DNA from: Bacillota bacterium
GTDB lineage: Bacteria; Bacillota; Sulfobacillia; RBS10-35
Length of the DNA: 9,002 bases
Direction: 5' to 3'
Assembly (NCBI GenBank): GCA_029960865.1
Contig: JASBVX010000038.1
Location: 1 to 9,002 of the forward strand
A program made the position numbers and the translations under genes. This document shows, in pieces, positions 1 through 6,390 of the stretch (position 1 is its first letter; each line of letters begins with the position of its first letter). The notes under the pieces were generated by a model. It searched no databases. It saw only the letters and a program-made list of their open reading frames with translations, and was not told the DNA's origin.

Positions 1-429
1 GCCCGGCATGGCATCCAGCGTGAAGCGGGCGGCCACCTCCGCCACCCGCTCGGCACCCCGGGTGATGACCAGAAACTGAATCAGGGCCAGAATCAGGAAC
101 ATGATGAAGCCCACCAGGGGATTTCCCCCCACCACCACTTCCCCGAACTTTTGCACCACCGCCCCCGCATCGCCGTGGAGGAGGATGAGGCGGGTCGCCG
201 ACACGTTCAGGGCCAAGCGAAAGAGGGTGATGATCAAAAGAAGGCTGGGAAAGATGGAAAGCTCCAAGGGGTCGGTGAGGTAGGCGGTGGCCAGGAGAAG
301 GGCCAGGGAAAAGCCGATGTTGAGGGCGATGAGGAGGCTGAGCCAAGCGGCGGGCAGGGGCACCACCATCATCAAGACGATGGTGATGAGACCTGACGCC
401 ACCAGAAGATCGCTGATACCGACCCGCAT
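1..429 (-). CDS. flhA: Flagellar export protein FlhA, N-terminal part (runs off left edge)
   Basis: The first 143 residues of FlhA, the nonameric export-gate component that uses the proton motive force. The frame is open from ATG 429 to base 1. Visible are the first membrane segments (about 8-27, 29-50, 56-77 and 103-123), the conserved IFPSLLLIITLFRLALNVSA (59-78) followed by TRLILLHGDAGAVVQKFGE, and at the very end RVAEVAARFTLDAMPG (128-143), the start of the FHIPEP family signature. The large cytoplasmic domain lies outside the window. Start: ATG 429 follows the flhB TGA after a single in-frame GGT codon, so no earlier start is possible. There is no well-placed strong Shine-Dalgarno (GGAAGG lies 12 bases away), in contrast with the other genes, which suggests translation coupled to flhB. 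Confidence 0.97.
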   Translation of the reverse strand, partial: MRVGISDLLVASGLITIVLMMVVPLPAAWLSLLIALNIGFSLALLLATAYLTDPLELSIFPSLLLIITLFRLALNVSATRLILLHGDAGAVVQKFGEVVVGGNPLVGFIMFLILALIQFLVITRGAERVAEVAARFTLDAMPG

Positions 430-432
430 ACC

Positions 433-1494
433 TCACGCCACCCTTCCTTTTACTTTCCAGACAAAGGCCAGCACTTCCGCCACCGCCTTGTAGAGCTCCA
501 CCGGGATGGTCCGCCCCACCTGCACAGAACGGTAGAGGGTGCGGGCCAGGGGCGGATCCTCCATGATGACCACCCCGTGGCGAAAGGCGATCTGCCGCAG
601 GCGGAGGGCCAGGGCTCCCTTCCCCTTGGCCACCACCCGGGGCGCCGGATCCTGGGCTTCCCGGTAGCGCAGGGCCACCGCCACATGGGTGGGGTTCACC
701 ACCACCACATCGGCCGTCTTCACATCCAGCAGCATGCGGCGCATGGCCATCTCCCGCTGGCGCCGGCGAATCCGCATCCTCACCTGAGGATCCCCTTCCG
801 TTTGGCGCATCTCGTCTTTCATCTCGCGGGTCGTCATCCGCAGCCTCTGCTCCAGGGAGTAGCGCTGGTAGGCATAATCCAGGGCCGCCACCAGAAGGTA
901 GGCCCCGCCCAGGCGCAAGACCAGCCCATAGGTTTCTTGCGCCACCTGGCCCGCCGCCGCCACCGGCCCCGCCTGGAGCCAAAGAGGAAGAAGATCCGAA
1001 AGGCGGCGCAGAAAACTGTAGGCCAAGCCCCCCAGGAAGATCATCTTCAAAAGGCCCTTCCCCAGCTCCACCAGGGAACGGGTGGAAAACATCCGCTGGA
1101 TGCCTTTCAGGGGATCGATGCGGGAAAACTGGGGTGTCAGGCCGCTCTCGCTCAAGTGAAGCCCCACCTGGGCCACGCCGCCCAGGAGGGCCACCGCCAA
1201 AAGGCCTATCCCCAAAGGCAAAAGAAGCTGCAGGCCCATCCAAAGGCCCTGGGACAGAAGATCCCGCACCCCCTCCGCCGTCCACTCAGAAGATCCCGGA
1301 CGGCTCCAGAAGCTGCGCGCCCATTCCACATACCGCGGGACAAAGGGCCCCCCCAGCGCTTTAAGGAAAAGGAGCCCCGCCAGCAGGGAGAGGGCGGCGG
1401 AAAGATCGGCACTCCGGGCCACCTCGCCCCGGCGTCTGGCTTCCTGCCGCCGCCGGGGTGTCGCGGGAAAGCGCTTTTCTTCGCCGCTGTTCAT
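433..1494 (-). CDS. flhB: Flagellar export switch protein FlhB
   Basis: A 353-residue protein with four membrane segments (about 30-48, 86-110, 140-163 and 186-206) and a cytoplasmic C-terminal domain. The NPTH autocleavage site is intact at residues 267-270 in VVVVNPTHVAVALRY, so normal self-cleavage and the hook-to-filament switch with FliK are expected. The N-terminal EEKRFPATPRRRQEARRRGE is the family's 'EKTExPTxxRxxxARxxGxV' element, and MTTREMKDEMRQTEGDPQV (220-238) matches the conserved linker 'MSKxEVKDExKxxEGDPxx'. The C-terminal stretch MEDPPLARTLYRSVQVGRTI and PVELYKAVAEVLAFVW is also typical. Start: ATG at 1494 in an ATGA overlap with fliR, with GGGAGG 9 bases upstream. flhA begins one codon after the stop, in the same frame. 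Confidence 0.98.
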   Translation of the reverse strand: MNSGEEKRFPATPRRRQEARRRGEVARSADLSAALSLLAGLLFLKALGGPFVPRYVEWARSFWSRPGSSEWTAEGVRDLLSQGLWMGLQLLLPLGIGLLAVALLGGVAQVGLHLSESGLTPQFSRIDPLKGIQRMFSTRSLVELGKGLLKMIFLGGLAYSFLRRLSDLLPLWLQAGPVAAAGQVAQETYGLVLRLGGAYLLVAALDYAYQRYSLEQRLRMTTREMKDEMRQTEGDPQVRMRIRRRQREMAMRRMLLDVKTADVVVVNPTHVAVALRYREAQDPAPRVVAKGKGALALRLRQIAFRHGVVIMEDPPLARTLYRSVQVGRTIPVELYKAVAEVLAFVWKVKGRVA

Positions 1495-2237
1495 GGCTGC
1501 ATCCCTCCCGGAAGAAGAAAGGCCGCCTCACTGGGAAAGAGGACCTCCATCATCCCGCGATAGGCGGGAAGGAGCAGGCCCAGGGCCAGAAGGCCCAGAG
1601 CGATCTTCAAAGGGAGGCCCAACAAGAAAACGTTCATCTGGGGGATAGCCCGGGCGAACACCGCCATGGCCACCGTCACCACAAAGGACACGGCGATCAC
1701 CGGCAAGGCCAGCTGCACCGCCGCCAGAAAGGCGGTGCTGAGGGCCGCCGCCATGTCAAGGGCAAAGGAACCTCCCGAAAAGGTCCCCGGTGGAAGCCCC
1801 TCGAAGCTGTAACGCAGGGCCAGAAAGGGCACGGCGTAGGCCCCCGTCAGAAGGTAGAGGAGGCTTCCCGTCAGGTTGAAAAAGTTCCCCAAAACCGACA
1901 CCGGCTGATGGCCCACCGGGTCCAAAAGGCCCGCCACCCCCAGCCCCAGATCCAGATCCAAAAGGCTTCCCGCCATCTGGATAGCGGAAAAAAGGATCTG
2001 GGCCAGAAGGCCGATGGCCAGGCCCGTCACCGTCTCCGCCAGGATCCAAAGGGAGGCCGTCAGGAAATCTTCGGGGAAGGGGACGGCCACCGCCGGATAA
2101 AGGGCCAAGGCCACGAGGACGGCCAACCCTACCCGGACGATTCCCGGGATGTAGAGGCCGCTCAGGACGGGCATGGTGCCCAAAAGGCCTGCGGCCCGAG
2201 CCAGCACCCCCAAAAAGGGAACCCACTGGATCTCCAT
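1491..2237 (-). CDS. fliR: Flagellar export gate protein FliR
   Basis: A 248-residue, highly hydrophobic protein with about six membrane segments. It is the single capping subunit of the FliPQR gate and contacts FlhB. Diagnostic stretches are VLARAAGLLGTMPVLSG (residues 11-27) with IPGIVRVGLAVLVALAL, the central GSLLDLDLGLGVAGLLDPVG (90-109), and the C-terminal RAIPQMNVFLLGLPLKIALG (196-215), which corresponds to 'xxPQMNVFxxGxPLKIxLG' of the family. The usual 'DGHH' loop is reduced to a TGAY stretch around residues 131-134. Start: ATG at 2237, two bases after the fliQ stop, with GGGAGGGGG further upstream; a TTG at 2270 would put that site within the gene and is less likely. The stop overlaps flhB in an ATGA. 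Confidence 0.96.
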   Translation of the reverse strand: MEIQWVPFLGVLARAAGLLGTMPVLSGLYIPGIVRVGLAVLVALALYPAVAVPFPEDFLTASLWILAETVTGLAIGLLAQILFSAIQMAGSLLDLDLGLGVAGLLDPVGHQPVSVLGNFFNLTGSLLYLLTGAYAVPFLALRYSFEGLPPGTFSGGSFALDMAAALSTAFLAAVQLALPVIAVSFVVTVAMAVFARAIPQMNVFLLGLPLKIALGLLALGLLLPAYRGMMEVLFPSEAAFLLPGGMQP

Positions 2238-2239
2238 GG

Positions 2240-2509
2240 TCAGCCGCCCCCTCCCGGCCAGTACGACCAAACCCTTTCGGTAAAATCCACCAGCATCCGC
2301 AGCATCCAGGGGCCGAAGAGAAGAAGCCCCGCCAGCATGGCCAGGATTTTGGGGATGAAGGTGAGGGTCTGCTCGTTGATCTGGGTCGTGGCCTGGAAAA
2401 GGCTCACCAAAAGGCTCACCAGAAGACCCAGGCCCAGGACGGGGGCCGCCACCAAAACGGCGGTCACGATCGCCTGCCGCGCCAGCTCCATGGCCATCCC
2501 GTCGGTCAT
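2240..2509 (-). CDS. fliQ: Flagellar export gate protein FliQ
   Basis: An 89-residue protein, the standard FliQ length, with two membrane segments (about 16-38 and 52-75) joined by the conserved loop SLFQATTQINEQTLTFIPKI (residues 36-55), which is diagnostic of FliQ/EscS. FliQ subunits wrap around the FliP5-FliR1 core of the export gate. Start: ATG at 2509 is chosen because AGGGAGG lies 7 bases upstream, overlapping the fliP stop; a TTG at 2515 would add two residues with poor spacing. The C-terminus ends in a short Trp/Pro/Gly stretch (VWSYWPGGGG). fliR follows after 2 bases. Confidence 0.97.
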   Translation of the reverse strand: MTDGMAMELARQAIVTAVLVAAPVLGLGLLVSLLVSLFQATTQINEQTLTFIPKILAMLAGLLLFGPWMLRMLVDFTERVWSYWPGGGG

Positions 2510-2521
2510 GTACAAACCTCC

Positions 2522-3172
2522 CTAAAAGCTTTCCACCAGGTTTTGGACCAGAAGATGCCAGCCGTCCACCAGGACGAAGAGCAGGACCTTGAACGGCAGC
2601 GACACCAGCACCGGCGGCAGCATCAGCATCCCCATGGACATCAGGGTGCTGGCCACCACCATGTCGATGACCAGAAAGGGTATATAGAGGATGAATCCGA
2701 TCTGGAAAGCCGTCTTCAGTTCGCTGATGGCAAAGGCGGGGATGAGGGAGGTCATGGGGATCTCATCCCGGGGCACGGGGAGGGGATGGCCTCCCAGGCG
2801 AAGGAAGAGCTCCAAGTCGTTTTCCCGGGTCTCCTTCAGCATGAAATCCTTCAGGGGTCCCTGGGCCTTCTGGAAGGCTTCCTCGAAGGTCATGGTCCCA
2901 TCCCGGTAAGGGACCCAGGCTTGCCCATACACCTCGTTCCCCACCGGCGCCATGATGAAGATGGTCAGGAAGAGGGCCAGGCCGATGAGGATGGCGGTGG
3001 GGGGAAGCTGGCCGGCACCCACGGCGGTGCGGGCAAAGGAAAGGACCACCAGCACCCGGGTGAAGGCTGTGGTCATCAGCAGCACGGCCGGGATGAAGAC
3101 CAGGGCTGTCAAGAAATAGATGAGCTGCAGGACGGACGAGGGATTCCCCAGCACCTCTTCAGCGGCCGGCAC
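2522..3172 (-). CDS. fliP: Flagellar export gate protein FliP
   Basis: A 216-residue integral membrane protein, the main subunit of the FliPQR export gate. Conserved blocks are in order: IPAVLLMTTAFTRVLVVLSF (residues 27-46) with TAVGAGQLPPTAILIGLALF, IMAPV at 73-77, and the signature region IPAFAISELKTAFQIGFILY (144-163) followed by IPFLVIDMVVASTLMSMGML and MLPPVLVSLPFKVLLFVLVD. Four membrane segments are likely. The N-terminus has only about 13 residues (MPAAEEVLGNPSS) before the first hydrophobic segment, so the cleavable signal peptide known from E. coli FliP is not evident; the same is common in short Bacillota forms. Start: GTG at 3172 with AAAGGAGG 8 bases upstream, within fliO. The stop overlaps the fliQ ribosome binding site. 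Confidence 0.97.
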   Translation of the reverse strand: MPAAEEVLGNPSSVLQLIYFLTALVFIPAVLLMTTAFTRVLVVLSFARTAVGAGQLPPTAILIGLALFLTIFIMAPVGNEVYGQAWVPYRDGTMTFEEAFQKAQGPLKDFMLKETRENDLELFLRLGGHPLPVPRDEIPMTSLIPAFAISELKTAFQIGFILYIPFLVIDMVVASTLMSMGMLMLPPVLVSLPFKVLLFVLVDGWHLLVQNLVESF

Positions 3173-3503
3173 TTGCTTGGCCTCCTTTCCTCCGGGCCAT
3201 GGCCTCGGCTTCTTCCAAAGGAATCCAGCGGTTGCCTCCCAGCTCCTCCACCTCCAGGGGATCCTCCACCACGAGGAGAAGCTGGAGCCCTTTATCGGCC
3301 ACGCCCAGCACCAGGACCTTGCGGCCGACCTGCACCAGGGTCAGGGAACGGCCGCTCCCCAGGGAAAGACCTCCCAACACCCTAAGGGAGCCGGTGCTCC
3401 CCATCCCCGCCCCCCAGCGCTGGAGAAAGAGGCGCAGGGACCAGAGAATCCCCAACACCACCGCCAGCGCCAGGATCACCCGCAACACGGTCCAACCGTC
3501 CAC
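3159..3503 (-). CDS. fliO: Flagellar export gate assembly protein FliO (FliZ of Bacillus)
   Basis: A 114-residue protein with one membrane segment at about residues 6-26 (VLRVILALAVVLGILWSLRLF) followed by a Trp/Arg-rich juxtamembrane stretch and the FliO cytoplasmic domain: LRVLGGLSLGSGRSLTLVQV, then GRKVLVLGVADKGLQLL (residues about 40-77), matching the family pattern 'RxLxxxxLGPxxSLxLVxVGxRxLLLGVTxxxVxLL'. FliO is needed for stable assembly of the FliP ring and is not part of the finished gate. Start: GTG at 3503 with AAGGGAG 8 bases upstream, overlapping the fliN stop region; an in-frame start further upstream (3563) would add 20 Arg/Lys-rich residues encoded over fliN and is less likely. 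The 3' end overlaps fliP by 14 bases. Position between fliN and fliP supports the call. Confidence 0.9.
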   Translation of the reverse strand: MDGWTVLRVILALAVVLGILWSLRLFLQRWGAGMGSTGSLRVLGGLSLGSGRSLTLVQVGRKVLVLGVADKGLQLLLVVEDPLEVEELGGNRWIPLEEAEAMARRKGGQASAGR

Positions 3504-3507
3504 CTTC

Positions 3508-3786
3508 CTAGCTCCCTTCTTCCTCCGGCCCCTGGGGCACCACTTCCGTGATCCTGACGGCAAAGAGCTCGTCCAGGAGCACTACTTCCCCCTTGGCCAC
3601 CAGGCGCCCGTTGACCCGCACATCCACTGGTTCCCCCGCCATCCGGTCCAGCTCCAGGACGGTGCCCGGCCCCAGCTGGAGCACCTCCCGCACCTTTTTG
3701 GAGGTGCGGCCCAGCTCCACCGTGACCTCCAGGGGCACGTCCATCACCAGGCTCAGATCCTGAAGATCCTGGGCCTCACCTGCCAC
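3508..3786 (-). CDS. fliN: Flagellar motor switch protein FliN, single SpoA domain
   Basis: A 92-residue protein consisting of little more than one SpoA (surface presentation of antigens) domain, about residues 11-83. The conserved end is clear: GPGTVLELDRMAGEPVDVRV, NGRLVAKGEVVLLDELFAVR and ITEV, which match the FliN consensus 'GSVxELDKxAGEPVDIxVNGxLIARGEVVVxxExFGVRITEI'. FliN sits at the bottom of the C-ring with the FliM C-terminus and also docks the FliH-FliI export complex. Bacillota often encode the longer FliY here, with CheC-like phosphatase modules and an N-terminal CheY-binding motif; none of that is present. Start: GTG at 3786 is favoured over GTG at 3795, which would add three residues. 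The gene overlaps fliM by 11 bases and ends 4 bases before fliO. Confidence 0.95.
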   Translation of the reverse strand: MAGEAQDLQDLSLVMDVPLEVTVELGRTSKKVREVLQLGPGTVLELDRMAGEPVDVRVNGRLVAKGEVVLLDELFAVRITEVVPQGPEEEGS

Positions 3787-4690
3787 CGCCTTCACCTCCC
3801 TTCAAGGGATGGCGCACCAGCACCGCCAGCCGCCGCGAGGCTTGTCCCACCGTTACGGAAAAGGTGGGTTCTCCTCCTACGCAAAGGGAAAGCTCCGCCC
3901 CGGGCCCTTGGGGAAGGGTCAATAGGTCCCCCTTTTTCAAAGAGAGGAGCTTCTCCACCGTCATGGCCACGTGGCCCACCTCCACCGTCAGGGGAACCTC
4001 CACCTGGAAAAGGTGCCTGGCCATCCTTTCCGCGGTGTTTGCCTGGTGGTTCTCGGGCTCCGCCCAAAAGCCGCCCCGGGCCGCCAGGCGAGGCAGGATC
4101 GGTTCCAGCACCCGGAAAGGAAAACAGCTCTTGAGGGCCCCCGTAAACCCGTCCACCTGCACCTGGTGTTCCACCACCAGGACGATGTCATCGGGGGCCG
4201 CCAGCTGGGCAAAGAGGGGATTGGTTTCCAGGGCCTCCACCCTGGGGGTCGTCACCACCACGGGCTTCCAGGCATCCCGCCAGGAAGCCATCATGTTCTG
4301 GAGGATCCTCCTGACCACCACCTCCTCGATGTCCGAAAGAGTCCTTCCCTCCGCCGGAACCGTCCCGGGCCCCCCCAGGAGGCGATCCAGCATGTAGAGG
4401 GCCAGGCGGGGATCGAGGCTCCAGCCCATACGCTGGGGCAAGGGGAGAACCGACGTGACGGCCAGGATGCTCTTTTCGCCCAGCTCTTGGCTGAACTGGC
4501 GGTAGCTCATCTGCATGGCGGTGACGGTGCGCACCTCCACCCAGGAGCGCAGATGGGCGGAAAACATGGTGGTGGCGCCCCGGGCAAAGCCCTCGTGGAG
4601 CATGAGGATGGTGCGGAGCTGGTCCTTGGAAAACTTGTCCGGCGCCCGAAAGTTGTAGGGACGCACCGCGCCGCCGGGACGGGTCTTCAT
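3776..4690 (-). CDS. fliM: Flagellar motor switch protein FliM lacking the N-terminal CheY-binding peptide
   Basis: A 304-residue C-ring protein. The middle domain is intact: PYNFRAPDKFSKDQLRTI (residues 11-28) is the start of the conserved core, followed by LHEGFARGATTMFSAHLRSW and the LLGGPG loop at residues 104-109 between conserved helices, then TLSDIEEVVVRRIL. The C-terminal SpoA-type domain spans about 228-292 (VPLTVEVGH, LLSLKKGDLLTL, VTVGQASRRLAVLV) and binds FliN. Most FliM proteins start 30-40 residues earlier with an 'LSQxEIDALL' peptide that binds CheY-P; here only ten residues (MKTRPGGAVR) precede the core. Start: ATG at 4690 with AGGAGG 7 bases upstream. The same frame stays open upstream to 5092, but that translation is Gly/Pro-rich, lies antiphase over fliL and contains no EIDALL-like motif. 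The stop overlaps fliN by 11 bases. Confidence 0.95.
   Translation of the reverse strand: MKTRPGGAVRPYNFRAPDKFSKDQLRTILMLHEGFARGATTMFSAHLRSWVEVRTVTAMQMSYRQFSQELGEKSILAVTSVLPLPQRMGWSLDPRLALYMLDRLLGGPGTVPAEGRTLSDIEEVVVRRILQNMMASWRDAWKPVVVTTPRVEALETNPLFAQLAAPDDIVLVVEHQVQVDGFTGALKSCFPFRVLEPILPRLAARGGFWAEPENHQANTAERMARHLFQVEVPLTVEVGHVAMTVEKLLSLKKGDLLTLPQGPGAELSLCVGGEPTFSVTVGQASRRLAVLVRHPLKGGEGGGR
3795..3800 (-). promoter_or_regulatory. Shine-Dalgarno site that decides the fliN start
   Basis: GGGAGG lies 8 bases before the GTG at 3786 but overlaps the alternative in-frame GTG at 3795 by one base. This makes 3786 the likelier start. Confidence 0.55.
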
Positions 4691-4704
4691 CCTTCCACCT
4701 CCTC

Positions 4705-5115
4705 TCACTGGATCAACAAGCGGGGAAAATAGATCTTCTGCACCGTGCCCGGCCCCAGAATAGCCTCCAGGGCCGCCTGCAACTTTTCCTTCAAATCCGT
4801 TTCCCCCTGGGGACGTTGCAACTCTGCCGCCGTGAAGCTCCTCAAGGTAGTGTTGATAGCATCCTTCAGAGCTGCCTTTTCCTCCCCGACCTTCTGTTCC
4901 ATCCTCACCCCCTGGAGCACCAGGATCACCTGCGCCTGGATGTAGCGCTTCTGGTCGAGGTCCGCCAGGTTGGTGGTAAACTCCCCCATGTCCACCTGGA
5001 CCAGCGGCGGTGCTTTGGGTCCTTTCCCTTGCATCTGGAACCAGACGAACCCCCCGCCCAAAAGGACCAGGATCACCAGAATCAACGCCCAAACAATCCC
5101 TTTACCTTTGCCCAT
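4705..5115 (-). CDS. fliL: Flagellar basal body-associated protein FliL
   Basis: A 136-residue single-pass inner-membrane protein. A short Lys-rich N-terminus (MGKGKG) is followed by one hydrophobic segment at about residues 7-26 (IVWALILVILVLLGGGFVWF), giving an N-in topology with the rest outside the membrane. The C-terminal domain shows the FliL pattern: FTTNLADLDQKRYIQAQVIL (residues 46-65), a helix-rich middle with LKDAINTTLRSFTAAEL, and the ending GTVQKIYFPRLLIQ, matching the family's 'VxxVYFTxFVIQ' end. FliL surrounds the MotB periplasmic region and supports stator activity. Start: ATG at 5115 is preferred over TTG at 5121 by Shine-Dalgarno spacing. fliM follows after 14 bases. motA/motB, which accompany fliL in some related operons, are not found here. 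Confidence 0.93.
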   Translation of the reverse strand: MGKGKGIVWALILVILVLLGGGFVWFQMQGKGPKAPPLVQVDMGEFTTNLADLDQKRYIQAQVILVLQGVRMEQKVGEEKAALKDAINTTLRSFTAAELQRPQGETDLKEKLQAALEAILGPGTVQKIYFPRLLIQ

Positions 5116-5121
5116 CTCCAA

Positions 5122-5128
5122 CCTCCCC
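5122..5128 (-). promoter_or_regulatory. Shine-Dalgarno site of fliL, within a potential sequestering hairpin
   Basis: GGGGAGG lies 6 bases before the ATG at 5115, which favours this ATG over the TTG at 5121 (overlapping the spacer). The same seven bases are complementary to CCTCCCC at 5143-5137, so the site may be hidden in one RNA fold. Confidence 0.55.
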
Positions 5129-5135
5129 GTAGGGT

Positions 5136-5159
5136 GGGGGAGGCCCGCAGACCTCCCCC
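5136..5159 (-). other. Inverted repeat (hairpin) between flgE and fliL
   Basis: Read on the minus strand, GGGGGAGG (5159-5152), an 8-base loop TCTGCGGG and CCTCCCCC (5143-5136) form a perfect 8-bp GC-rich stem. No T-run follows, so it is not a classical intrinsic terminator. The distal arm can instead pair with GGGGAGG at 5128-5122, the fliL ribosome binding site, giving a competing 7-bp hairpin with an 8-base loop. It could be an mRNA processing, pausing or translation-control element. The pairing is seen in the sequence; function is inference. Confidence 0.5.
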
Positions 5160-5166
5160 CCGCCTC

Positions 5167-6390
5167 CTACCGTTTCAGATTGGCCAGTTCATGGAGCATC
5201 TCGTCCGCCACCGTGATGACCCGGGCGTTGGCCTGAAAGCCCCGTTCCGTGGTGATCATGGTGGTGAACTCATGGGCCAGATCCACGTTGGACATTTCCA
5301 CGGTGCCGGGAAGGATGCCGCCCCGTCCCCCGGTGCCGGCGCCACCGATGTCGGGACGCCCCGAGTTGGCCGTCTCCGCGAAGAGGCTGCCGCCCTGCCG
5401 CTCCAGCCCTGCGGGGTTGGCGAATTGGGCCAGGGCGATCTGCCCCAGAACGGCCGTGCGCCCGTTGGAAAAGCTCCCGCGGACGATCCCCCCATGATCG
5501 ATGTTGACCGCCGTCAGCTGGCCCGGCCCATACCCGTCCGCCCGCCCGAAGAGGTCGGTGAACATCGCCATCTGCCGCAAGGACCCCAGATCCAGGTTGA
5601 GGTTCATGGCGGCCGCCCCCCCGCCGGGGTTGAAGGCGAAGGCCAAGGTGGTGTTGGCCGTCGGCACACCGCTGCTGTCGAACGTGAGGGGAGCGCTGCT
5701 CTGGGCCAGAAGGTTCCCCGCCTCATCCGTCACCTGGACGTCCCACTCGCCCGGGTTGGCCGTGGCCGTGAACTCCAGGATCAAGACATGGGTGGCCCCC
5801 AGGGAGTCGGTCACTGCCACCGACATGTTGAAGGTATCCCCCGGCTGGGAACGGGCGTCCAGGTTCCCCAGGACCTGGATGGCAGTAGAAGCTTGTCCGG
5901 GGAGGGTCTGGTTCAGCTGGACCAGAAGAGGCTTCAGATCCCCCACCCCCTGGGTGATGTTCCCGGCGCTGTCCGCCAGCCATCCCAGGACCCGAAAGCC
6001 GTCGGGGTTCACCAAGTTCCCCTGGGAATCGAAACGGAAAGCTCCTGCCCGGGTATAGAAGCGGCCCCCGGGACCCTCCACCATGAAGTAACCGTCGCCC
6101 TCGATGCTGAGATCGGAGGCTACCCCCGTCATCTCGGCGCTTCCCCGGGTGGCGATGGTGTCGATGGCCACCGTCTGCACCCCCAGGCCCACCTGCAGGG
6201 GATTGGTGCCCCCGATGCCCCGCTGGGGCGCCCCTGCCCCCCTCAGGGTCTGGGCCATGGTTTCGGCGAAGGTCACCCGGCTGGCCTTGAAACCGGCTGT
6301 ATTGGCATTGGCGATGTTGTCCGCCACCACGTCCATCCGCAGCTGGTGGTTTTGCAGCCCCGACACGCCCGCATAAAGTGCCCGCATCAT
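5167..6390 (-). CDS. flgE: Flagellar hook protein FlgE
   Basis: A 407-residue hook subunit, exported and polymerised to form the universal joint. The N-terminal rod/hook domain is clear: MMRALYAGVSGLQNHQLRMD followed by NIANANTAGFKASRVTF (residues 25-41), the conserved 'NNIANxNTxGFKxSR' element. Residues about 85-140 (DLSIEGDGYFMV, FYTRAGAFRFDSQGNLV) are the next conserved block, followed by a variable middle region (about 150-290) that forms the exposed hook surface. The C-terminal helix reads VDLAHEFTTMITTERGFQAN to residue 388, ending in VADEMLHELANLKR. Start: ATG at 6390 in an ATGA overlap with the preceding stop, followed directly by a second ATG at 6387; AGGAGG lies 10 or 13 bases upstream. 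An in-frame GTG at 6501 would add 37 unrelated Arg/Gly-rich residues and is rejected. In a Bacillus-type operon the same slot can be labelled flgG, but the length favours hook rather than rod. Confidence 0.95.
   Translation of the reverse strand: MMRALYAGVSGLQNHQLRMDVVADNIANANTAGFKASRVTFAETMAQTLRGAGAPQRGIGGTNPLQVGLGVQTVAIDTIATRGSAEMTGVASDLSIEGDGYFMVEGPGGRFYTRAGAFRFDSQGNLVNPDGFRVLGWLADSAGNITQGVGDLKPLLVQLNQTLPGQASTAIQVLGNLDARSQPGDTFNMSVAVTDSLGATHVLILEFTATANPGEWDVQVTDEAGNLLAQSSAPLTFDSSGVPTANTTLAFAFNPGGGAAAMNLNLDLGSLRQMAMFTDLFGRADGYGPGQLTAVNIDHGGIVRGSFSNGRTAVLGQIALAQFANPAGLERQGGSLFAETANSGRPDIGGAGTGGRGGILPGTVEMSNVDLAHEFTTMITTERGFQANARVITVADEMLHELANLKR

Noticed and set aside
577..1563. 328-codon plus-strand open frame opposite flhB
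   Set aside because: Antisense shadow of flhB with a His/Gln/Pro-rich translation and no recognisable family.
1458..2525. 355-codon plus-strand open frame opposite fliR and fliQ
   Set aside because: His/Gln/Lys-rich translation antisense to membrane protein genes; this composition is the expected complement of hydrophobic codons.
4691..5092. N-terminal extension of FliM to an upstream in-frame GTG
   Set aside because: The extra sequence is out of frame with and overlaps all of fliL's C-terminal half, is Gly/Pro-rich and carries no CheY-binding motif; a good ribosome binding site supports ATG 4690.
5136..5159. Hairpin after flgE as an intrinsic terminator
   Set aside because: The stem is strong, but the transcript continues with ACCCTACGGGG rather than a U-run, and the next operon gene starts about 20 bases further on.
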